Shown piece after piece: positions 14,876-21,077 of a stretch of 64,000 bases of DNA (position 1 is the stretch's first letter; every line of letters begins with the position of its first letter). Where the stretch lies: assembly GCA_902786745.1 (NCBI GenBank), contig CADADR010000001.1:62001-126000 (forward strand), written 5' to 3'. A program made the position numbers and the translations under genes. This stretch comes from an uncultured Bacteroidia bacterium (GTDB lineage Bacteria > Bacteroidota > Bacteroidia > Bacteroidales > F082). Under the pieces are notes generated by a model, which saw only the letters and a list, made by a program, of their open reading frames with translations, searched no databases and was not told where the DNA came from.

Positions 14876-15486
14876 TTATAGATTTAGCTTCATTCGCATT
14901 TGGCTGCAACTTAGAAGAAGGAACTGGAACTCCTCCTTGGGGCACTGCCTTAGGACAACAAAAGCCCGATTATGTCTTTACCCATGATGGCTTTGAAGAA
15001 TTATTAGTAGGTATGGTGTATAATGCAGTACCTCTTAAACAGGTGTGTCTGCCAATTGGGCGAGGTGGCAACATTGTTTCTGGTCTGGAAGAAACCAATA
15101 TCCAACTTGCTTCTGTATTCCACAATGTTTTTGTAAATGGCAAAAAGATAAACAAACCATTTATGATGATATTGTACAAAGAGGATTCTGCATCACACTC
15201 AGGACGCAGACACCTAAAATATTCACCAAAAATATGTTACAGGCAAAAAGATGGTTATGTTTGCACCAACGAAGATTTCTTAAACGAAGTGCATCAAACT
15301 TTTGAACTTGCAAATGACGCTTGTTGGTTTATCTATAAAATAGATCTATCTCGTCAAACTGAACTTCACTTTTCTGCAATCTTTGTGAACAAACAGCATT
15401 CTGTAACCTATTCTAATAGTCGTATTCGCAAGCAAACTTGGCAACAACTCGTAAAGCAAGACACTATTAAACAAACCAACATCTAA
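14872..15486 (+). CDS. Probable type II restriction endonuclease (partner of the cytosine methyltransferase)
   Basis: A 204-residue protein. I start it at the ATG that overlaps the methyltransferase stop (ATGA). I do not recognise the family with certainty. It opens with MIIDLASFAFGCNLEEGTG, contains a conserved-looking GRGGNIVSGLEETN segment (about 58-75) and ends in a basic tail. It has the size and genomic position of a type II enzyme, coupled to the methylase and behind a controller gene. I see no unambiguous PD-(D/E)XK or HNH motif, so catalysis is an inference from context. It could instead be a helper such as a specificity or immunity factor. Confidence 0.6.
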   Translation: MIIDLASFAFGCNLEEGTGTPPWGTALGQQKPDYVFTHDGFEELLVGMVYNAVPLKQVCLPIGRGGNIVSGLEETNIQLASVFHNVFVNGKKINKPFMMILYKEDSASHSGRRHLKYSPKICYRQKDGYVCTNEDFLNEVHQTFELANDACWFIYKIDLSRQTELHFSAIFVNKQHSVTYSNSRIRKQTWQQLVKQDTIKQTNI

Positions 15487-15491
15487 TAACA

Positions 15492-15647
15492 ATGTCCTGC
15501 CTCCAAGTCATCCTAGCTATCATCTTCCCGCCGCTGGCGGTGATCGACCGCGGCTGCGGCTCGATGCTCATTGTGCTTCTGCTCACGCTATACGGCTGGG
15601 TGCCGGGCGTCATCGCCGCACTGATCATATTGAACAAAAACAAATAA
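15492..15647 (+). CDS. YqaE/Pmp3 family small membrane protein
   Basis: A 51-residue peptide with two transmembrane helices. The motif pattern ILAIIFPPLAVIDRGCG, then LLTLYGWVPGVIAAL, fits the YqaE/Pmp3 (UPF0057) family, which in yeast and plants affects membrane potential and salt tolerance. It starts 5 bp after the endonuclease stop but is GC-rich, like the host genes downstream and unlike the AT-rich cassette. It therefore probably belongs to the backbone and marks the right boundary of the insertion. It is followed 13 bp later by the PAP2-VanX gene. Confidence 0.8.
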   Translation: MSCLQVILAIIFPPLAVIDRGCGSMLIVLLLTLYGWVPGVIAALIILNKNK

Positions 15648-15660
15648 AACCCAACAAAAT

Positions 15661-17061
15661 ATGAAACGTCTTTCCCTTTTCCTCATCGCAGCCATCCTGT
15701 TCTGCGGCAACCTTGCGACTCGAGCGCAAGACAACGGTGTCACGCTGTATTTCAGCGCCGAAGAGATGCCTGACCTCATCAAATGCCTGCCCCCGCCGCC
15801 CGACACCCTCGGAAACGACTTCGCCAACGACATCATGCACTACATGTGGGGCAAGCAACAACGCAACGACCCTGAACGCGCCGCCCTAGTCTTCCAAGAT
15901 GCCGTGTGGAACTACGACTCGCTCTTCGCCGTGTTCAAAGTGCCCTTCGGCCTCGAAATCACCAAGGAAGGCACCCCAGAGATCTATAAGCTCTTAGTCA
16001 ACAGCCTCTCCACCATCGACGCGACACGCGTCAAGCCGAAGGCTTTCTATCACCGCAAGCGGCCGTTTGAGCGTTTCCACGAGCACATGCTCACGAGATA
16101 CGAGGAAGCGGAACTGTCGGGCGAAGGCTCCTACCCCTCCGGGCATAGCCAGCGTGGCTATGCCACCGCCCTGCTGCTCTCCGAGATCAACCCCGACAAT
16201 GCCGATACCATCATGGCGCGTGGCTACATGTACGGCGAAAGCCGTGTCATCGCAGGCGCCCACTGGCAGAGCGACGTCGACGCCAGCCGTCTCTGCGCCG
16301 CTATCGGCGTGAGCCGACTGCACACTAGCCCAGAGTTTTTGACACAGCTCGAGAAAGCACGCAACGAGTTTCAGTGGCTGACAGGAAAACTGGCACCCAC
16401 CGACGACGCAAGCCAGTTTGTGAACATCACCGATGTCGTCCCTGACGCCATCTTGGAGATCCGCTACCATAGCACCTATAACTTCGTCGGAACACGTGTG
16501 GACGGCTATCTGGAACCCGTCGCACTGCTCACCCGACAGGCCGCCGACAGCCTTCGTGCCGTTAGCGACGACCTGAAACAACAAGGCTACCGCCTGAAGA
16601 TCTTCGATGCCTACCGTCCGCAATGCGCCGTCGACCACTTCATGCGTTGGGGCGCCGATGTCAGCGATACACTCATGAAGTCCTATTTCTACTCCGAAGT
16701 GCCTCGCGACAGCCTCTTCGAGTTGGGCTATATCGCCAGGAGAAGTGGCCACACCCGTGGCTCCACCGTCGACCTGACCCTCTTCGACATGGCTACGGAA
16801 AAAGAAGTCGACATGGGCGGCACCTTCGATTGGTTTGGTCTGGAGAGCCATCCCGATTTCGGAGGCAACCCTGAGACAGGACAATACATAGGCAACAGCC
16901 GCATCACCGCCGAACAGTTCCACAACCGCATGATCTTGCGTGAGGCCATGCTACGCCACGGCTTCAAGGCTATCGACGAAGAATGGTGGCACTTCACCTT
17001 GAAAAACGAACCGTTCCCCGACACCTATTTTACCTTCCCAGTGAAGCAACTCAGCAAATGA
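15661..17061 (+). CDS. Secreted PAP2 phosphatase fused to a VanX-type D-Ala-D-Ala dipeptidase
   Basis: A 466-residue exported protein (signal peptide ending TRAQ near residue 23) with two enzymes in one chain. Residues 30-220 are a PAP2/class A acid phosphatase: K127 with RP at 134-135, PSGH at 159-162, and SR(x5)H(x3)D at 194-205. Residues 253-463 are a peptidase M15D/VanX domain: FDAYRP at 315-320, SGHTRGSTVD at 362-371 with the zinc ligands His364 and Asp371, and EWWH at 441-444 with the catalytic Glu and third ligand His. Both active sites look intact. Combining lipid-phosphate removal with D-Ala-D-Ala cleavage points to peptidoglycan precursor turnover in the periplasm (inference). Confidence 0.88.
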   Translation: MKRLSLFLIAAILFCGNLATRAQDNGVTLYFSAEEMPDLIKCLPPPPDTLGNDFANDIMHYMWGKQQRNDPERAALVFQDAVWNYDSLFAVFKVPFGLEITKEGTPEIYKLLVNSLSTIDATRVKPKAFYHRKRPFERFHEHMLTRYEEAELSGEGSYPSGHSQRGYATALLLSEINPDNADTIMARGYMYGESRVIAGAHWQSDVDASRLCAAIGVSRLHTSPEFLTQLEKARNEFQWLTGKLAPTDDASQFVNITDVVPDAILEIRYHSTYNFVGTRVDGYLEPVALLTRQAADSLRAVSDDLKQQGYRLKIFDAYRPQCAVDHFMRWGADVSDTLMKSYFYSEVPRDSLFELGYIARRSGHTRGSTVDLTLFDMATEKEVDMGGTFDWFGLESHPDFGGNPETGQYIGNSRITAEQFHNRMILREAMLRHGFKAIDEEWWHFTLKNEPFPDTYFTFPVKQLSK

Positions 17062-17084
17062 TACGCTGAAACAATACTATTCTG

Positions 17085-17756
17085 ATGAAATCAAACTTGT
17101 TTTTTCAAGCGATAACGAAATTTTTCCTCGGCGTCATCATTTTGGGTCTGTTCATCTTTCTGCCTGCAGGCTCGCTCCACTATTGGCAGGGCTGGCTACT
17201 GATGGGCATTTTGTTCGTCCCTATGTTCATAGCAGGGCTGGTTATGATGGCCAAGAACCCTGAGCTTCTCCGCAAACGGTTGAATGCCAAAGAACAGGAG
17301 AAGGAACAAAAGACTGTCGTGGCGCTGAGCGGTTTGTTATTCATTGCCGCCTTCGTTGTGGCAGGCCTCAACTGGCGTTTTCAATGGTGCGTGCTGCCGA
17401 ATTGGGTCGTGTGGGTGGCCGCTGGCCTTTTCTTGGTGTGCTACCTGCTTTATGCGGAAGTCTTGCGCGAAAACACATATCTCTCTCGCACCATTGAAGT
17501 GCAGGAGCATCAAAAAGTCATTGACACTGGGCTTTATGGTATCGTCCGTCACCCGATGTACATGGCCACCACCCTCCTCTTCCTGATGATGCCTTTGGTG
17601 CTGGCCTCACCGATTTCGTTTGCGATTATGCTGTTGTACATCCCTTTGATAGCCAAACGCATCCGCAACGAAGAAGCCGTGCTTGAACAAGGGTTGGAAG
17701 GCTACAGCGAGTACAAACAACGTGTGAAATACAAGGTTTTGCCTTTTATCTGGTGA
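17085..17756 (+). CDS. Isoprenylcysteine carboxyl methyltransferase-like membrane protein
   Basis: A 223-residue membrane protein with about five hydrophobic helices. The ICMT/PEMT signature is near the C-terminus: YGIVRHPMYMATTL, then RIRNEEAVLEQGLEGYSEYKQRVKY, with the Glu and Tyr that bind the methyl donor in studied members. The substrate is unknown; bacterial homologues are often annotated only as methyltransferase-family membrane proteins. It is 23 bp after the PAP2-VanX gene and 4 bp before the HAD phosphatase gene, which suggests one operon. Confidence 0.8.
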   Translation: MKSNLFFQAITKFFLGVIILGLFIFLPAGSLHYWQGWLLMGILFVPMFIAGLVMMAKNPELLRKRLNAKEQEKEQKTVVALSGLLFIAAFVVAGLNWRFQWCVLPNWVVWVAAGLFLVCYLLYAEVLRENTYLSRTIEVQEHQKVIDTGLYGIVRHPMYMATTLLFLMMPLVLASPISFAIMLLYIPLIAKRIRNEEAVLEQGLEGYSEYKQRVKYKVLPFIW

Positions 17757-17760
17757 AGTC

Positions 17761-18456
17761 ATGAGATACAAATTAGTGATATTCGACCTCGACGGCACGC
17801 TGCTCGACACCATCGACGACCTCAAGGAAGCCGTCAACCACGCCATGAGCTTGAGAGGATTTCCGACCTTTACGCGTGACGAAGTCATGGCCATGGTCGG
17901 TCATGGTGCCCGCAACCTGATGCGAAAGGCCTTACCCGATGGCCATAAGGACGATGACATGGTGGATGCCGCCTACAACGACTTCAAGGCCTACTACATT
18001 ACCCATATCGACACATACACAAAGCCTTTCGATGGGATACACGATCTCTTAACCAAACTGCACCAAAAAGGCGTGATGCTGGCCGTCGCCTCCAACAAAT
18101 TCCAAGAAGGCACCGAACACCTCATCAAGGAGTTCTTTCCCGAGATTCCCTTTGTGGCGGTCCTGGGCGGTCGCCCCGACTTTCCGCTCAAGCCCGACCC
18201 TGAAATCGTCGACGAGGTGCTACGCAAGGCGGGCGTCGAAAAGACGGATGCCGTCATGGTCGGCGACTCTGACACCGACATGGAGACTGCTGCCAACGGC
18301 GGCATCATGGGCATCGCTGTCAATTGGGGGTATAGAAATATGAGAGAAACGGCCCTTCGATGCTTCGACTGTGCTCAGCAACCGCAGGCTCAGGGACCTC
18401 AACGCATGAAGGTGGTAGAAACCGCTGAAGAACTACAACAATTGCTACTGCCATGA
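17761..18456 (+). CDS. HAD family hydrolase, phosphoglycolate-phosphatase-like
   Basis: A 231-residue cytosolic HAD phosphatase. Motif I is IFDLDGTLLDT (nucleophile Asp near residue 9), motif II is VASNK, and motifs III/IV are KPDPEIVDE and VGDSDTDMETA. The cap domain follows motif I in the Gph/PGP arrangement. Residues about 197-213 (LRCFDCAQQPQAQGPQ) are encoded by a dispersed repeat that also occurs in the unrelated gene at 32585-33397. It falls after the last catalytic motif, so activity may survive. The gene overlaps vsr by four bases. Confidence 0.85.
   Translation: MRYKLVIFDLDGTLLDTIDDLKEAVNHAMSLRGFPTFTRDEVMAMVGHGARNLMRKALPDGHKDDDMVDAAYNDFKAYYITHIDTYTKPFDGIHDLLTKLHQKGVMLAVASNKFQEGTEHLIKEFFPEIPFVAVLGGRPDFPLKPDPEIVDEVLRKAGVEKTDAVMVGDSDTDMETAANGGIMGIAVNWGYRNMRETALRCFDCAQQPQAQGPQRMKVVETAEELQQLLLP
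18350..18399. repeat. 50-bp dispersed repeat inside the HAD gene (copy 1)
   Basis: It aligns without gaps to 33131-33180 at 42 of 50 positions. The last 19 bases (ACCGCAGGCTCAGGGACCT) and the first 11 (CGGCCCTTCGA) are exact. Both copies lie within coding sequence and keep the frame. Confidence 0.75.
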
Positions 18457-19058
18457 CTGACAAGATGACTCCCGCTCAGCGGCACTACTGCATGTCGCGC
18501 ATCCACGGCAAAGGCACCAAGCCCGAGCTGAAGGTCAGGCAATGGCTGTGGCGGCACGGCTACCGCTATCGCCTCAATGTGAAGAGCGTTCCAGGCAAGC
18601 CGGATATCGTCATGCGGAGGTATCGCACAGCTATCTTTGTGAATGGGTGTTTTTGGCATGGACACTTCGTTCAGTTACCAGTTGATAGTTGTCAGTTATC
18701 AGTTGACGCTTTGCGTCATTGCGAGGAACGAAGCAATCCAGATAATATATTGATAATCGAGAATTCTAATTGTTGTAAGATTCCGCAGACAAATAGGGAG
18801 TTTTGGGTAAACAAGATCAAAAGAAACCAGGAACGCGACCAAAAGAACTACCAAGTGCTACACGACAACGGCTGGCAGGTCATCGTCATTTGGGAATGCC
18901 AACTGACGCCCAAACGCATCGAGGAGACGATGCTGCGTGTGGAGCTGCTGCTCAACGAACATTTCTTGGCCTTGCACCAGCCGAAAGTAGTACCCTACGA
19001 TGTTCAGGAGGCTCCTATTTCTATGGCAGCGGAAGAAGACAGCTATGAAAAGAGGTGA
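18453..19058 (+). CDS. vsr: Very-short-patch repair endonuclease (Vsr) with an in-frame repeat insertion
   Basis: A 201-residue Vsr-family endonuclease, which nicks beside T:G mismatches left by deamination of 5-methylcytosine. Visible motifs: MSRIHGKGTKPE near the start, PGKPDIVMRRYRTAIFVNGC and FWHGH (about residues 47-70, with the catalytic Asp), then IPQTNREFWVNKIKRNQERD and VIWECQL. Between FWHGH and the NCC/IPQTN part lie about 35 extra residues (about 71-105). They are encoded by two common dispersed repeats and separate residues that normally form one zinc/active-site region, so activity is uncertain. The likely partner is the C5-methyltransferase at 13868. The gene overlaps the HAD gene by four bases. 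Confidence 0.85.
   Translation: MTDKMTPAQRHYCMSRIHGKGTKPELKVRQWLWRHGYRYRLNVKSVPGKPDIVMRRYRTAIFVNGCFWHGHFVQLPVDSCQLSVDALRHCEERSNPDNILIIENSNCCKIPQTNREFWVNKIKRNQERDQKNYQVLHDNGWQVIVIWECQLTPKRIEETMLRVELLLNEHFLALHQPKVVPYDVQEAPISMAAEEDSYEKR
18672..18740. repeat. Composite dispersed repeat inserted in vsr
   Basis: Two elements in a row. 18672-18707 is a reiterated CAGTTA/GTTGATAGTT/GTCAGTTATC block. 18713-18740 carries CGTCATTGCGAGGAACGAAG followed by CAATCCA, a sequence type widely dispersed in Bacteroidota genomes and present in diverged form at 10982. Translated it gives the telltale LRHCEERSNP. The surrounding vsr frame is maintained. Confidence 0.75.
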
Positions 19059-19075
19059 AAATTCAAATATCTTTA

Positions 19076-19084
19076 TATCTTTGC
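19076..19084 (+). promoter_or_regulatory. -7 promoter element of the OmpA-family gene
   Basis: TATCTTTGC, matching TAnnTTTG, 29 bases before the start codon. Confidence 0.55.
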
Positions 19085-19113
19085 AGCCGTAAACCAATTA
19101 AAACGCAGTAAAA

Positions 19114-20217
19114 ATGAAGAAGATTATTACCGCAATAGCGATACTTTTGTTCGCAGGAATGGCAGCAATGGCCCAAGAAACCACCTACGCCAAGAGTGAC
19201 TTCGTCCCTGGCGATGAAATCATCTTCGACGACAACTTTGAAGGGGAGAAAATAGGCGAGTTCCCGCTGAGGTGGGATTTGCTGGACGGCTATGCGGAGA
19301 TGGCACAGCAACAGGGGCGCAACGTGATTGCCTTCACCGACAACGGTCTAGGGCAAGTAATGCCGCTGATGAAAAAGAAGTGGGACTGGCTGCCAGAGGT
19401 GTTCACGGTGGAGTTCGACCTCTACGTGGCTCCGATGAATATGGGAGACGAGGAGGAAACATCACTCGAGATGAACATTTATTTCGGCGACCGCGGCGAC
19501 GACAGCTACTATAATGCGTCGAGCTATGTGCGTTTCTGGTACAGGGAAGATGGCTCGTGCAACCTGACGTGGAGCTTGCTGAAACCGGATGGGGACAACC
19601 AATCGAATGGAGAAAAGATGCTGGGATTGAACTCAGGCAATAGCGACTACCTGGAAAAGGACAACCCAGTGGTTGCCGGAGAGTGGAACCACTTCGCTTT
19701 CTCGTTCAACCAGCGGGCTTTCAAAGGTTATGTGAACGGCGTACGCATGATCAACGTGCCGGCTATGAAGGCTCCTGGCTACCTCTTCTTCTCCAGCGGC
19801 GCGTTCTATCGCTACACAGGGTTGAGCAATGTGCGCATTGCCCAAGGTGCCGTGCCGCTTTACGACCGACTCACCACCGACGGCAAGATTGTGACCTACG
19901 CCATCACCTTCGAGACCGGAAAGGCCGACTTGAAACCGGAATCCGTCATCGAAATCAATCGTGTGGCCAAATTGATGCAAGAGCATCCCGAGCTTGAGTT
20001 TGAGGTGCAAGGCCATTGTGACAACACCGGTACCGATGCAGTGAACGACCCACTAAGCCAACAGAGAGCAGAGGCTATCGTGAACGCCCTCGTGAAGCAA
20101 GGTATCGCGCAATCGCGCCTCACGCCCGTGGGTAAGGGTTCTCACTCCCCCATCGCCTCTAACGACACAGCAGAAGGACGTGCACGAAACCGTCGGGTGG
20201 AGTTCGTGAAGAAATAA
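19114..20217 (+). CDS. OmpA family protein with N-terminal concanavalin-like region
   Basis: A 367-residue exported protein (signal peptide ending AAMAQ). Residues about 35-235 form a beta-rich domain that opens IIFDDNFEGEKIGEFP and resembles a LamG/concanavalin-type jelly roll; homologues carry the same pairing. Residues about 255-367 are an OmpA/MotB peptidoglycan-binding domain: TFETGKADLKPES, VQGHCDNTGT, LSQQRAEAIVNAL and GRARNRRVEF. The conserved Asp and Arg contact peptidoglycan in studied members. It probably tethers the outer membrane to the wall. It ends 4 bp from the convergent DUF1295 gene. Confidence 0.88.
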   Translation: MKKIITAIAILLFAGMAAMAQETTYAKSDFVPGDEIIFDDNFEGEKIGEFPLRWDLLDGYAEMAQQQGRNVIAFTDNGLGQVMPLMKKKWDWLPEVFTVEFDLYVAPMNMGDEEETSLEMNIYFGDRGDDSYYNASSYVRFWYREDGSCNLTWSLLKPDGDNQSNGEKMLGLNSGNSDYLEKDNPVVAGEWNHFAFSFNQRAFKGYVNGVRMINVPAMKAPGYLFFSSGAFYRYTGLSNVRIAQGAVPLYDRLTTDGKIVTYAITFETGKADLKPESVIEINRVAKLMQEHPELEFEVQGHCDNTGTDAVNDPLSQQRAEAIVNALVKQGIAQSRLTPVGKGSHSPIASNDTAEGRARNRRVEFVKK

Positions 20218-20221
20218 AACG

Positions 20222-21070
20222 TCAAATCAGCATTTTCGTGTTTTTCCTATACTCAGCATAGCCCGGCTTGTTTTGGAGCTGGCGCCGCTCCATCATGGGT
20301 ATGCTGATGAACAGGAAAAGTGCAGTCATGGCGATAGGGGCGAGAATCAGCCAATCCAAACCGTAGATGGAGGCATACATCGTCCAGACACCCCACCACA
20401 TCGAGATTTCGCCGAGATAATTGGGGTGACGGCCGTGTTTCCAAAAGCCTACATCGCAATACCGGCCAGGGTGAGCCTCGCGAAAACGATGTATTTGGGT
20501 GTCGGCAACCAGCTGCAATGTGGCTGCTGAAATGCATATAGCAAAGCCGAGCCAAGTCAACATGTTGGCCGCTTCCACCGACTCAAACAAGCCAAATCCA
20601 GGAAGCATGGCTGCAAATACCAGAACCGTTGGCATCATGTTCAGGCCAAAGAAATTGATGATTTGGAAAATGAAAGGCGACTGCGTCTCGCGATAACGGG
20701 TGTAGCGCCAATCCTCGTGGTCAAGGCCCTTAAAGGTATAAACCCAATTGCCCGTCAAACGGATGCCCCAATACCAGACGGCAATGAGCAGTAAGACTAC
20801 CGGTAAGGTGAATGCCGACTTATAAAATGCCCAAGCGGTGAACATCATGGGTGGGGCCACGCTCCAATAAGGGTCGTAAACCGATACGTTCTTATGGATA
20901 AGGCCGAAAAACCACACAATAATCGTGGCTACCACATCGGCCAGAAACAATGCCCACAATTCGTGTAGTCCAGTGTTTAGCATCCTAAAAACAAAATAGC
21001 CTAATAAAATGGCTATCAGATATATAATTCCGATGATGACAATACTAACTGTTTTGGTTTGATTCTTCAT
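20222..21070 (-). CDS. DUF1295 / steroid 5-alpha-reductase-type membrane protein
   Basis: A 282-residue integral membrane protein with seven or so hydrophobic helices. The C-terminal signature FREAHPGRYCDVGFWKHGRHPNYLGE is that of the DUF1295 family, which shares its fold with steroid 5-alpha reductases and isoprenylcysteine methyltransferases. YWSVAPP in the N-terminal third is also typical. Substrate unknown. It follows the GH92 gene by 7 bp on the same strand and is probably cotranscribed with it. Confidence 0.85.
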   Translation of the reverse strand: MKNQTKTVSIVIIGIIYLIAILLGYFVFRMLNTGLHELWALFLADVVATIIVWFFGLIHKNVSVYDPYWSVAPPMMFTAWAFYKSAFTLPVVLLLIAVWYWGIRLTGNWVYTFKGLDHEDWRYTRYRETQSPFIFQIINFFGLNMMPTVLVFAAMLPGFGLFESVEAANMLTWLGFAICISAATLQLVADTQIHRFREAHPGRYCDVGFWKHGRHPNYLGEISMWWGVWTMYASIYGLDWLILAPIAMTALFLFISIPMMERRQLQNKPGYAEYRKNTKMLI

Positions 21071-21077
21071 GTTCCAA

